Shown here: positions 1 to 8,243 of the stretch, one piece after another | Position numbering within the stretch: the first letter of the stretch is position 1 | Layout: each line of letters opens with the position of its first letter | From: Halorussus lipolyticus | GTDB taxonomy: Archaea; Halobacteriota; Halobacteria; Halobacteriales; Haladaptataceae | Reading direction: 5' to 3' | Length of the DNA: 64,000 bases | Assembly: GCF_029338375.1 (NCBI RefSeq) | Contig: NZ_CP119804.1 | Span: 1,178,001-1,242,000, forward strand | The notes under the pieces: model-generated | What the model saw: the letters and a program-made list of their open reading frames with translations, nothing else | Told to the model about the DNA's origin: nothing | The model's database searches: none | Made by a program: the position numbers and the translations under genes

Positions 1-872
1 GCCATGACCTCGCTGTAGGCGGCGGGGTAGCCAACACAGTCGGTACAGGAGCCGTCGTTACCGGCCGCGGCCACGAGGAAGACGCCCTTACTGCTGGCGT
101 ACTGAACCGCGTCCTTGAGCGCCGACGAACTAGAACCACCGAGACTCATCGAGGCGACGTCCCAGCCCTGATTGGCGACGTACTCGATACCGGCCGCGAT
201 GTCGGACATCGAACCACTACCGGCACAGTCCAGCACCTTGACGGCGTGGAGGGTGGCTTCCGTGGAGACGCCAACGACGCCCTCGGAGTTGTTCACTCCG
301 TTTGCGATGCCGGCACAGTGAGTCCCGTGGTCGTTGTCGTCGGACCACGAGGTGTTACAGGAGTTGCTGTTGCCGGAGAACGCACAGCCGAAGTAGCCGC
401 CGTTACCACAGGAGACGAACGACTTGCCCGTCCCGAGGTTGGCCTGCAGGTCGGGGTGGTCGTCGTCGATGCCGGTGTCGATGATGGCGATGTCCGCGCC
501 AGCGCCCGTCTCGCCGTTGGCGTGGGCGACTTCCGCGTCAACGCGGTCCACGCCCCACGGGAGGCTCTGGGCGAGCGCTTCCATCGTGCCGTTCTCCTCG
601 ACGTAACGCACGTTCGGGTTGTTCTCCAGCCCTTTGGCCGCTTTCGCGGGCATCTGGGCGGTCACGATGTCGAGCGAACCGAACTCGCGAACGACGTCCG
701 ACGCTTTATCGACGGCGGCGTCCCGGCCGCGCTTGGACGAGAAACCGACGTTGACTTCGACTTTGTCGTTCGGCTTGGCCGCCGCGAGTCCGCTTCCCGC
801 CGCGGTCGCTACGGACGCACCGACACCTTTCAGAACGTTTCGCCTCGAAAGCCCCTTGTTGTTATGTGGCAT
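1..872 (-). CDS. Halolysin-type subtilisin-like serine protease (S8), C-terminal part outside the window
   Basis: Secreted subtilase; 290 residues are present and the gene runs off the left edge. A twin-arginine signal (SRRNVLKG, residues 9-16) is followed by an Ala-rich stretch. An inhibitor-I9-like propeptide follows (about 35-95), then the catalytic domain. The catalytic Asp lies in IIDTGID (D132), the His in DHGTHC (H182), and the oxyanion-hole Asn in AAAGNDGS near residue 280. The catalytic Ser (GTSMA region) would lie outside the window. Folded export by Tat is the known route for haloarchaeal halolysins. The start was chosen because it places the RR motif at residue 10. The upstream gap is AT-rich and suits a promoter. 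Confidence 0.93.
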   Translation of the reverse strand, partial: MPHNNKGLSRRNVLKGVGASVATAAGSGLAAAKPNDKVEVNVGFSSKRGRDAAVDKASDVVREFGSLDIVTAQMPAKAAKGLENNPNVRYVEENGTMEALAQSLPWGVDRVDAEVAHANGETGAGADIAIIDTGIDDDHPDLQANLGTGKSFVSCGNGGYFGCAFSGNSNSCNTSWSDDNDHGTHCAGIANGVNNSEGVVGVSTEATLHAVKVLDCAGSGSMSDIAAGIEYVANQGWDVASMSLGGSSSSALKDAVQYASSKGVFLVAAAGNDGSCTDCVGYPAAYSEVM

Positions 873-1055
873 ACAACATGCAAATAAACCCCACTCATAA
901 TAAAATTTTTGCTAGATGGGGCAAACATTTAAATTCCGCTAAATCTAAGTAATATTAACTTACAAACTTGTATTTAGTTTCCCAGCGTTTTCCGGCGGCG
1001 ATTGCCGAGCGACCCGAACGGCACGCCTTTAGGAACCGAACCCGTAGCCGTCGGC
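873..1055. promoter_or_regulatory. AT-rich divergent intergenic region
   Basis: This spacer between two divergently transcribed genes is strongly AT-rich, with a TAATAAAATTTTT-like tract at about 899-910 and further TTTAAAT and AATATTAA tracts. It most likely holds the promoters of both the protease and the DUF2797 gene. No transcription start can be fixed from sequence alone. Confidence 0.5.
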
Positions 1056-1808
1056 GTGCAAATCGTCGGGTACGCGACAGAGGCCGACGACCGACGACCG
1101 GCGCTCCTCGTCGCAGACGATGAGGTCCGGCGCGAACCGCTGGAACCGGGCGACAGCCTCGGCTACTCACTGGGCGAGCGCCGATGCGCCGGGGCGCTCG
1201 ACGGGACGACCCACTACGACTGTCAGCGCGAGGACGCGCCCTACTGCGACCAACACACCAGCACGTGGGTCTGCGCCCGGTGTACCGGCACTTGCCTCAA
1301 GGACGAGATGGACTGCCACGACGACCACGCTCTCTACCTCGCTGGCTTCGCGCCCCGGACGTTCAAGGTCGGCGTGACCAAAGAGTGGCGACTCCAAACC
1401 CGCCTGCGAGAGCAGGGCGCGGACCGCGCTGTCCTCCTCCGGACCGTCGAGAGCGGCCGCATCGCCCGCGAAATCGAATCGCAACTGGCCGAGGAGTTCA
1501 CCGACCGCGTGCGCGTGCCCACGAAGGTTTCTGGCCTCCACCGCGAGGTGGACCGCTCGGCGTGGGAAGCGACGCTATCGGAGTTCGACCCCATCGAGAC
1601 GTTCGACTTCGACTACGGTCTCGACTTGGACTCCGCGCCGGTGCCCGAGACGCTGGCCTCGGGCGAGGTTCGGGGCGTGCAGGGCCGCGTGCTGGTCCTC
1701 GAACGCGGCGGAACGACCTACGCGGTGGACCTACGAGACTTGGTGGGCTACGAGATTCACGAGGAGGAAAGTGAGCGCGAGTTACAGTCGAGTCTCGCGG
1801 CGTTCTAG
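1056..1808 (+). CDS. DUF2797 family protein
   Basis: About 250 residues. I chose the GTG at 1056 (MQIVGYATEAD) because DUF2797 homologues begin with a similar MQ-V/L-GY motif; the frame stays open upstream to a TTG at 1002. A Cys-rich region (RRCAG, YDC, YCDQH, CARCTGTC, DCHDDH) is likely to bind zinc. It is followed by LYLAGFAPRTFKVGVT and an R-x-REQGA motif, which resemble a GIY-YIG-like core (my inference). The biochemical role of the family is not established. The gene stands alone. Confidence 0.85.
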   Translation: MQIVGYATEADDRRPALLVADDEVRREPLEPGDSLGYSLGERRCAGALDGTTHYDCQREDAPYCDQHTSTWVCARCTGTCLKDEMDCHDDHALYLAGFAPRTFKVGVTKEWRLQTRLREQGADRAVLLRTVESGRIAREIESQLAEEFTDRVRVPTKVSGLHREVDRSAWEATLSEFDPIETFDFDYGLDLDSAPVPETLASGEVRGVQGRVLVLERGGTTYAVDLRDLVGYEIHEEESERELQSSLAAF

Positions 1809-1882
1809 GTGCTGTTTTTGGACGAGTACTGGTACGCGCAGAGAATCTTGTTTCGGAGGACGCAGGTGGCGTGAGAGGAATC

Positions 1883-2022
1883 GCTAGCTTCAGGCGTGAG
1901 CAAGGCGGTCTCCCGCACCGCTACCGCGACTGCTCCTCGTCCTCCCCACCCTCCTGCGCTACTCCCTTCGGTCCGTTGCTCGTCCCTCGCGCGCGAGGCG
2001 CGGCGCTCGTGAGCGCCGCGCC
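1883..2022. repeat. Dispersed GC-rich intergenic element (family B, copy 1) ending in a 12-bp hairpin
   Basis: The 385-base gap 1809-2193 has no credible gene. Bases 1883-1993 resemble 36503-36614 in the same orientation. Shared blocks include GCTAGCT, TGAGCAA, GTCTCC, GCTACCGCGA, CCTCCCCA and CTCGTCCCTCGCGCG. Next to it lies a perfect inverted repeat (arms 1997-2008 and 2011-2022, 2-base loop). Beyond it, 2040-2105 is AT-rich. Function unknown. Confidence 0.6.
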
Positions 2023-2193
2023 CACACGCGCCCGGAGTAAAGAAATAAATGCATGTTCTAGACATACATTATTATATTCCTAAGATATGGAAATATTTCT
2101 TACCAGCACGAAATGTCGCCGAGAACGGACTGCCGAATCAGCCGAGCGTTTATACACGAGGAGGGGACCAACCGATGGCGTGCCGACCCAACC

Positions 2194-3195
2194 TCAGTTC
2201 AGTTCGAGTCCGCGAATCGCCACCGAATCGCCCTCCTGCACTTCGCCAATGACGCGGCCGTCGGTCTCCGCCGCGAGGTCCTCGGCCTCGTCGGCGGGGA
2301 GCGCGACCACGAACCCGGTGCCCATGTTGAAGGTTCGGTGCATCTCCTCGTCGCTCACGTTGCCCTCCGACTGGACGAACTCGAAGACCGGTTGGGCGTC
2401 GAAGGGGTCGGTAATCTCGTAGCGGAACTCGCCCATCCGCGAGAGGTTGGTCCACCCGCCGCCGGTGACGTGGGCCGCGGCGTGGACCTCGCGCTCGCGG
2501 AGGTCATCCAGCAGGTAGGTGTAGATGCGGGTCGGTTCCAGCAGGACCTCGCCGATGGACGGATTGTCGGCCGCGAGGGTCTCGGCCTCGGTATCGAGCG
2601 GGAAGGGGTCGCTGTAGTCGTGACTCCGGGTCGCGGCCTCCCGAGCGAGGGTGAGGCCGTTCGAGTGAATCCCGCTGGAGGGGAACCCGACTAGCGCGTC
2701 GCCGTCCTCGGCCTCGCCGGGGAACACGGCGTCCTTCGGCGCGAGGCCGACGCAGGCCCCCGCGAGGTCCAAGCCCTTGATGACCTCGGGCATGACCGCC
2801 GTCTCGCCGCCGACCAGCGCGATTTCGGCTTCCTCTGCGCCCGCCGCGAGGCCGTCGCCGACCTGTTCGGAGAACTCCTCGCTGGGTTCGTCCACCGCGA
2901 GGTAGTCCACGAACGCGACGGGTTCGACGCCCGACGCCACGAGGTCGTTTGCGTTCATGGCGATGCAGTCGATGCCCACGGTGGAGTAGTCGCCGAGGGC
3001 TTCGGCAACGAGCAGTTTCGTGCCCACGCCGTCGGTCGCCAGCGCGAGGTACCGGTCGCCGATGTCCAGCAGACCCGCGTACTCGCTCTCGTCGATGTCG
3101 CCGACCGCGCCGACCAGTGCCGACGTGGCGGCCTCGCTCGCCTCGATGTCCACCCCTGCGTCCGCGTAGGTTAGCTCCTCGTCGTCTTCGGTCAT
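2194..3195 (-). CDS. purM: Phosphoribosylformylglycinamidine cyclo-ligase (AIR synthetase)
   Basis: De novo purine synthesis enzyme: ATP-dependent closure of the imidazole ring, FGAM to AIR. It is 333 residues, normal for PurM. Visible family signatures are LTYADAGVDI near the N-terminus, LATDGVGTKLLVAEAL, GIDCIAMNANDLVASGVEPV, GGETAVMPEVI, FPSSGIHSNGLTLAR and HVTGGGWTNLSRM. The frame extends upstream without a stop, but the ATG at 3195 gives the canonical N-terminus (MTEDDEELTYADAG). It is monocistronic here; no other pur genes lie nearby. Confidence 0.97.
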   Translation of the reverse strand: MTEDDEELTYADAGVDIEASEAATSALVGAVGDIDESEYAGLLDIGDRYLALATDGVGTKLLVAEALGDYSTVGIDCIAMNANDLVASGVEPVAFVDYLAVDEPSEEFSEQVGDGLAAGAEEAEIALVGGETAVMPEVIKGLDLAGACVGLAPKDAVFPGEAEDGDALVGFPSSGIHSNGLTLAREAATRSHDYSDPFPLDTEAETLAADNPSIGEVLLEPTRIYTYLLDDLREREVHAAAHVTGGGWTNLSRMGEFRYEITDPFDAQPVFEFVQSEGNVSDEEMHRTFNMGTGFVVALPADEAEDLAAETDGRVIGEVQEGDSVAIRGLELN

Positions 3196-3384
3196 ATCGG
3201 ATGAGGCGAGGGGAGCGAGTAAAGTTCCACCGTTTGCGTCCGGGAGGAGGAGTGGTTTGGCTTGGGAAGTGTTCGGCGAAGACGACCAGTCAGGGGAATA
3301 CTGGAGTGCTGTTGTCCTCTTGAACCCCCGCCCGCTCGCCTCGCGCCCACAGTCTTCTTGTCCCGGCAGGTTGCTAACGGATTC

Positions 3385-3630
3385 GTGACCGAACCACTCA
3401 CCGAGTCCGACGAGGACAAGCGCGTCGTCTCCGCCGACGGCGAACTCCTCGGCAAGATTGCGAAGGTAGACCAAGGCGTCGCCCACCTCGACCCCGAGGA
3501 GGACTACGAGGCCATCCAGTCCTACCTCGACTGGGAGAACGACTCCGACGAGGGCTACACTTTCCAAGAGACCGCAGTCGAGGAGGTCACCGACGAGAAG
3601 GTCGTCTTGAGAGAAGGCGGCGAAGCCTAA
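3385..3630 (+). CDS. Small acidic conserved haloarchaeal protein (PRC-barrel-like)
   Basis: An 81-residue protein starting at GTG 3385 (MTEPLTES); the longer open frame upstream is Arg/Pro/Cys-rich and looks non-coding. GELLGKIAKVDQG and TAVEEVTDEKVVLREG suggest a small beta-barrel of PRC type, the adaptor fold found in ribosome-maturation and photosystem proteins. That assignment is tentative. No signal peptide or membrane segment is visible. It converges on the M50 protease gene, whose stop codon directly abuts this one. Confidence 0.75.
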   Translation: MTEPLTESDEDKRVVSADGELLGKIAKVDQGVAHLDPEEDYEAIQSYLDWENDSDEGYTFQETAVEEVTDEKVVLREGGEA

Positions 3631-4242
3631 TCAGAGCGAGAAGCCGAACAGCGCCCACGCCGCCAACCCGAAGCAGGGGAGACCGAACGCCAGAAACGCC
3701 GGCATCGACCACTTTTTGACCGTGTTGCCGTCGAGCGGGCCGAACGGAATCATGTTGAACCCCGCCAGCAGGAAGTTGATGTAGAGACCGAAGTTGGCCA
3801 CGGTGCCGACCACGCCGGGGATGTCGAGGAAGGCCACCGGGAGGAAGATGACCCCGAGCGCGACGTTGGTCAGCGGTCCCGCCAGCGCGATGAGACCGTT
3901 CTCGCGGGGCGTGGCGTGTCCTCGGTGGTAGACCGCGCCCGGCGCGGCGAACAGAAAGCCCGCCAGCGCGCCCATCACCGCGAGGAACAGCATGTTGTAG
4001 TCGGCGCGGAACTCGGCGACCTGTCCGAACTTGATGGCCGTCACCTTGTGGGCGAGTTCGTGCAGGAGAAAGCCCAAGCCAGCCGTGACCATCGTCATCG
4101 GGAGAATCGTGACGAGCGATTCCGGCCGAGAGATGATTCGCTGACCGCCGCCCAACAGGATAGCGAACGCCACGCCGAGCGCGACCCACGCCACTGCCAA
4201 GTCGCGTAGCTCACGGCCGCTAAAACGAATGTTCGCGCTCAT
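3631..4242 (-). CDS. Site-2-type membrane zinc metalloprotease (peptidase M50)
   Basis: A 203-residue polytopic membrane protein. HELAH (H61, E62, H65) is the zinc-binding/catalytic motif inside a membrane segment. IPFGPLDG near residues 170-177 supplies the third-ligand motif (NPxDG-like) of M50 proteases. About five or six hydrophobic segments are visible and there are no PDZ or CBS domains. The family performs intramembrane proteolysis, often of anti-sigma or regulator substrates; the target here is unknown. It is 16 bases downstream of the TraB-family gene on the same strand, so co-transcription is likely. Confidence 0.9.
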   Translation of the reverse strand: MSANIRFSGRELRDLAVAWVALGVAFAILLGGGQRIISRPESLVTILPMTMVTAGLGFLLHELAHKVTAIKFGQVAEFRADYNMLFLAVMGALAGFLFAAPGAVYHRGHATPRENGLIALAGPLTNVALGVIFLPVAFLDIPGVVGTVANFGLYINFLLAGFNMIPFGPLDGNTVKKWSMPAFLAFGLPCFGLAAWALFGFSL

Positions 4243-4258
4243 CGAAGGATGCCCCTCG

Positions 4259-5560
4259 TCATGTCAGCGTCTGAATGATGAGGTCGGCACTGTTTTGGGC
4301 ACCCTGTATCATCAGGTTGGTAATCTGGTCCACGCCGCCGACTTGCGACCCCAGCAGGGGCAAGACGACGAAGGGGAAGGCCAGACTCGCAATCATGCTC
4401 CCGACGTTGGTCATCGCCACGATGGCGATGAGTCGGAACAGGGGAACGTCGAGCATCCGGCCCAGAATGTCCTTGAGCGGACTCTCGTCGTCGGAGAGGA
4501 TTTCGTTGAGTTTGGCGATGTCGCCGACGTTGACCGAGGTGTATTTCAGTTCGACGTAGCCCGCGAACCACCCCGGCGCGAGGAGGGGGTTGACGCTGGT
4601 CAGCCACGCGACTGCGCCGCCGACGCCCGCCGAGGTCCAGCGCGCGCCGGCCAGTTTGGCCAGACCGAACGCGAAGACCCCGTTGAACAGGAACCACGCC
4701 CCGAACACCTTCAACAGGAGCGTGTTCCGGACGCCCGCCATGAAAAGCAGGAAGAAAAACGAGAGGAAGCCCAGCGCCATCACGTAGCCGAAGATTTTGA
4801 ACAGCGAGAATCGGCTTCCCGACTCGGTGCCCACGAGGTCCTCCATCGGCGGAAGGGTCTCGGGACGTTCGAGGTACTTCTCAATGCCTGCGCGGTGGCC
4901 CGCGCCGACGATTGCCACCACGTCGTGGCCCGCGTCTCGGAGTTGGACGAGGTTGTGGGCGATGTAGGCGTCGCGCTCGTCGATGAGGGCCTCTGCCCCG
5001 CCGGGCGAGAACTGGCGGAACTCCTCCATCATCGCCGAGACCACGTCGCCGTCGGTCAGTTCCTCGATGTCGAACTCCTCGTCCTCGTCGGGTTCGCCGA
5101 TGCCGACCATCGCCAGACAGAGTTCCCAGACCATCCGCAGTTTCTCGAAGATGGACATCCGCGCCCAGAATCGCTGAATCGTCGTCTGGATGTCCCGGTC
5201 CACCAGCGCGACTTCGCTCCCGACGGCCTCGGCCGCCTCGATTGCGGCCTCCATGTCCGCGCCGGGTTCGATGTCGAAGCGGTCGCCCATCCGGGCCTGA
5301 ACGTACGATAGCATCCAGTAGGCGATGAACTGGAAGACTGTGTTGCCCTGCAAGAGGTCGGAAGGTTCGAGGTCTTGGGCCACCTCGCCCTGCATCTGGC
5401 GATACCGGCCCTCGTCGAGTTCGACCGCGACCACGTCGGGGCGCTCGTCGTCGATGGTCTCGCGGACCTCCTCGACGCTGTCGGCGGAGACGTGGGCGGT
5501 CCCGACGACCCGAACGCTCCCGTCGCCGTCTCCGGCGTCCAACTCGGCTGAATCGCTCAT
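4259..5560 (-). CDS. TraB/PrgY-family membrane protein
   Basis: 433 residues. The N-terminal soluble domain carries the TraB signatures GTAHVS (20-25), VAVELDEGRY (about 45-53) and GAGHRAGI. These are reminiscent of TIKI/GumN-type metalloproteases and of PrgY, which inactivates peptide pheromones in Enterococcus. The C-terminal half holds about five membrane segments. The ATG at 5560 begins MSDSAELDAG; upstream sequence is Arg-rich and non-coding in character. Substrate unknown in archaea. The M50 protease just downstream suggests a shared membrane proteolysis role (inference). Confidence 0.88.
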   Translation of the reverse strand: MSDSAELDAGDGDGSVRVVGTAHVSADSVEEVRETIDDERPDVVAVELDEGRYRQMQGEVAQDLEPSDLLQGNTVFQFIAYWMLSYVQARMGDRFDIEPGADMEAAIEAAEAVGSEVALVDRDIQTTIQRFWARMSIFEKLRMVWELCLAMVGIGEPDEDEEFDIEELTDGDVVSAMMEEFRQFSPGGAEALIDERDAYIAHNLVQLRDAGHDVVAIVGAGHRAGIEKYLERPETLPPMEDLVGTESGSRFSLFKIFGYVMALGFLSFFFLLFMAGVRNTLLLKVFGAWFLFNGVFAFGLAKLAGARWTSAGVGGAVAWLTSVNPLLAPGWFAGYVELKYTSVNVGDIAKLNEILSDDESPLKDILGRMLDVPLFRLIAIVAMTNVGSMIASLAFPFVVLPLLGSQVGGVDQITNLMIQGAQNSADLIIQTLT

Positions 5561-5718
5561 CGTTCGCCTTACACGCCGTCCCTTTTTACCGTTGTCGGTG
5601 CCGAGATATTTAGCACTTTTCTGAGAGTTCCGGCGTCTCCCGCTCGGAGTCTCCCGGCGTTCGTCTCCGGCCCCGCGCAGGGAACGACCCGTTACGCAGA
5701 GTAAGGCGAGCAATAACA

Positions 5719-7164
5719 ATGACCCGCGGGTTCCACGACTCCAACGACTCCATGAATCGCCGACGACTCCTCGGGTGGGCCAGCGGGGCTGGGGTGACGG
5801 CGCTCGCCGGTTGTCCCGCGGTTCCGGACGACGCCGACAGCGATACCCGAAGCGATTCGTCCGGCGCGGGCGAGGACGCCGACTCCGACCGCCCCGATTC
5901 CGACCTCGCCGAATCGGTCCCGACGAGCGCCGACGTTCCGGTCTCGGCGGGCGATTTCGACCGCGCGGTGAACGCGGTCGAGGCCGGGGCAAATCCCGAG
6001 GCCGAGGAGCCAATCGACGACCTCCTGAACGAGTTCGCGTGGGGCGACGAGGAGGTCCTCCTCGTGTTTCCGGATGGCCGGTATCGCGTCGGCGGCGTCT
6101 CGCTCTCGGGACCGGGCCGGTTCGGGATGGTCGCCGAATCCGACGCCGACCCGACGCTGGTCCCGGCCGGGCCGAGCGACGAAATCGGACCGGCCCTCCT
6201 CCAGTTTCTCGACGTCGAGGACTTCCTGTTCGAAGGCTTCACGCTCGACTTCCGGCGGGAGGGGTTCGGCGGCAAGGTCCACGTCACGACCGGCGGGGAC
6301 CTCGCCATCCGAAACCTCCGAGTTCGGGGCCAGTACCCCGCGGACGCCAGCGGGTTCCACCTCGCGGTCGAATCGTCGTCGGGCACCGGACTGGTCGAGA
6401 ACGTCTCGGTTCCCGGCGGCGGTCCGCAGGGCGGTCGGTCCATCGGGACGTTCGTGGACCGCAGGCACGCCGGGGAACTCACCCTGCGCAACTGCGTCCT
6501 CCAGAACTTCCCGAACAACGGCCTCTACGCCTCCGCGCCCGGCGGGGACGGGAGTCTGAAGGGCTACGGCGGCGTCGTCCGGGTGGTGGGCGGTCTCTAC
6601 CGGAACAACAACATCGCCAACGTCCGCCTCGGCGGGCAGGGTGCGGTCGCCCGCAACGTGACCATCGTCGTGGACCGGGTGCCGCCCTACAACCGGTTGA
6701 ACGCCCGCGGCCTGCTGTTCCGGAACGGCACCGGCCACCGGGTCGAGAACTGCCGCATCGTCCTCGGCGAGGAGGCCGGCGAGAGTCTGGGCGCAATCGT
6801 GTTCAACCCGGACGCCGGCCGGGTGTTCGTCCGGAACACCGACATCGAGATGGACCGCGACGGGATTCCGGCGGTGTACGCCCCGCCGCCCTCGGCGAAG
6901 GCCTCGGGCGAGGTCGGTCCGGTGTTCGACAACGTGGCGATTCGCGGGACCGCGGGCGGCGGCCCGACCGTAGACGTGGCGGGCCGAGACCGGACGAGAG
7001 TCCGGAACTCCCGCATCGTCCAGTCCGGCGCGGACCGGGCGGGCCTCCGACTCGCCCGGTCCGACGAGAGTCTCCTCGCGCGGACCACCATCGACGTGAC
7101 CGGCGACCCGATACTGAGTCCCGAGTCGTCGCTGTCGCGCCAGCGCGTGGAGGTGGTCGGATGA
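5719..7164 (+). CDS. Tat-exported lipoprotein with right-handed parallel beta-helix
   Basis: 481 residues. NRRRLLGWASGAG followed by LAGC is a twin-arginine signal with lipobox (Cys near residue 32), so the protein should be anchored outside the membrane. A second ATG at 5752 (MNRRRLL) would give a shorter signal and may be the real start. An acidic Asp/Ser linker follows, then repeated N-x-x-I/V turns (FEGFTLDF, AIRNLRVRG, LRNCVLQNF, VRNSRIV) typical of a pectate-lyase-like beta-helix. No catalytic residues can be assigned. It heads a glycan cluster, suggesting polysaccharide binding or processing (inference). Its stop overlaps a mini-ORF start. Confidence 0.85.
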   Translation: MTRGFHDSNDSMNRRRLLGWASGAGVTALAGCPAVPDDADSDTRSDSSGAGEDADSDRPDSDLAESVPTSADVPVSAGDFDRAVNAVEAGANPEAEEPIDDLLNEFAWGDEEVLLVFPDGRYRVGGVSLSGPGRFGMVAESDADPTLVPAGPSDEIGPALLQFLDVEDFLFEGFTLDFRREGFGGKVHVTTGGDLAIRNLRVRGQYPADASGFHLAVESSSGTGLVENVSVPGGGPQGGRSIGTFVDRRHAGELTLRNCVLQNFPNNGLYASAPGGDGSLKGYGGVVRVVGGLYRNNNIANVRLGGQGAVARNVTIVVDRVPPYNRLNARGLLFRNGTGHRVENCRIVLGEEAGESLGAIVFNPDAGRVFVRNTDIEMDRDGIPAVYAPPPSAKASGEVGPVFDNVAIRGTAGGGPTVDVAGRDRTRVRNSRIVQSGADRAGLRLARSDESLLARTTIDVTGDPILSPESSLSRQRVEVVG

Positions 7165-7259
7165 GCAGTTGGCGCGGATTCCGCACAGCTACGAGAAACA
7201 AATATGTGTCTAAAAGAAATAAAAAAGTGTCTTTACAATACGTAGGGGTGGCTGAATGA
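7161..7259 (+). CDS. Possible 32-residue mini-ORF bridging two genes
   Basis: An ATG at 7161 overlaps the stop of the beta-helix gene, and its TGA (7257-7259) overlaps the ATG of the glycosyltransferase (7256), giving an ATGA overlap at each end. The product (MSSWRGFRTATRNKYVSK...) is basic, Lys/Asn-rich and AT-rich in codon use, unlike neighbouring proteins. It could be a translational coupler, or chance framing of an AT-rich spacer holding an internal promoter. Real protein status is doubtful. Confidence 0.3.
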   Translation: MSSWRGFRTATRNKYVSKRNKKVSLQYVGVAE

Positions 7260-8242
7260 CGGGCGAGCGGACGACGGCCCTTCCCGACCTCTCGGTTGTC
7301 GTCATCGCGCGCAACGAGGAGGACCGAATCGGCGATTGCCTCAACTCCGTGTTCACAGCGACAGACGCCTTCGATTCGGAGGTGGTCGTCGTGGACTCGA
7401 ACTCGACCGACCGGACCGTCGAGCGCGCCCGCGAGTTCCCGGTCTCGGTTCTGCGGATTCCCGACGACGACCTCACGACGCCTTCAGCGGGCCGGTTCGT
7501 CGGCGCGGCGTTCGCCGACGGCGAGCAGGTGCTGTTCGTGGACGGCGACATGGTGCTGGAGGACGGATGGCTCGAACCCGCGGCGGAGATGCTTGCCGAA
7601 AACCCCGATTTAGCGGGCGTCGGTGGCCACCTCGACCAGACCGACGCGACCGAACTCCGCGAACCCGACTGGCTCCACGGGGTCGCGCTCTACGACGCCG
7701 ACGCGCTCGCATCGGTCGGCGGGTTCGACCCCTTCCTCCGGGCGCTCGAGGACCTCCACCTCGGGTTCGAGTTGACCGCCGAGGGGTATCGACTCGCCAG
7801 ACTGCCGGTCACGGTCAGCGACCACGCCCGCGAGGCCTCGGACTATCTCGAACCGGTCCGGCGGTGGCGACGGGGGTTCTTCCACGGGGTCGCCGACGCG
7901 CTCTTTCGGTCGGCGTCGTCGCCGCGCCTGCTAGCCGCCCACCTCCGGGCGAAGCGCCACGCGCTCGCTGTCGGGGGGTGGCTCCTCGTCGGCTTCGGGT
8001 CGCTGGTCGCTCTCCCGGCCTTCCTGCTGTGGCTTGCCGCGTCGGCGGTCGGGTTCGCTGTGCTGGCCCGACTGGAGGGGTTCGAGCGCGCGTACAAACT
8101 AGTTACACTCTGGGTCCTGCTCTGGGGGGGAGTGGCGACCCACGAGTGGCGAGCGCCCAGAGAGCGCGACGAGTACCCCCTCGACAGTATCGAGGAGGTC
8201 GAATCCGGCCCGCGACTGACCACTGCTGTGCAGGGAGACTGA
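7256..8242 (+). CDS. Family 2 glycosyltransferase with C-terminal membrane segments
   Basis: 328 residues. A GT-A fold is indicated by LSVVVIARNEEDRI (nucleotide-binding strand), VVVDSNSTDRT, the metal/nucleotide motif FVDGDMVLEDGW near residue 100, and a W-R-R-G motif (RRWRRGFFHG). Two or three hydrophobic segments follow at about 240-300, anchoring it to the membrane. It should transfer a sugar from a nucleotide or dolichyl-phosphate donor to a lipid-linked glycan on the cytoplasmic face. The stop is followed one base later by the flippase ATG, so the two form an operon. Confidence 0.92.
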   Translation: MTGERTTALPDLSVVVIARNEEDRIGDCLNSVFTATDAFDSEVVVVDSNSTDRTVERAREFPVSVLRIPDDDLTTPSAGRFVGAAFADGEQVLFVDGDMVLEDGWLEPAAEMLAENPDLAGVGGHLDQTDATELREPDWLHGVALYDADALASVGGFDPFLRALEDLHLGFELTAEGYRLARLPVTVSDHAREASDYLEPVRRWRRGFFHGVADALFRSASSPRLLAAHLRAKRHALAVGGWLLVGFGSLVALPAFLLWLAASAVGFAVLARLEGFERAYKLVTLWVLLWGGVATHEWRAPRERDEYPLDSIEEVESGPRLTTAVQGD

Positions 8243-8243
8243 G

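Noticed and set aside
246..887. Long plus-strand open frame over the halolysin
   Set aside because: It is antisense to a clear subtilase with catalytic motifs; the translation has Val/Gly/Arg-rich shadow character.
4229..5311. 360-codon plus-strand frame
   Set aside because: Antisense shadow of the TraB-family gene, with Gln/Glu/Arg/His bias and no domain.
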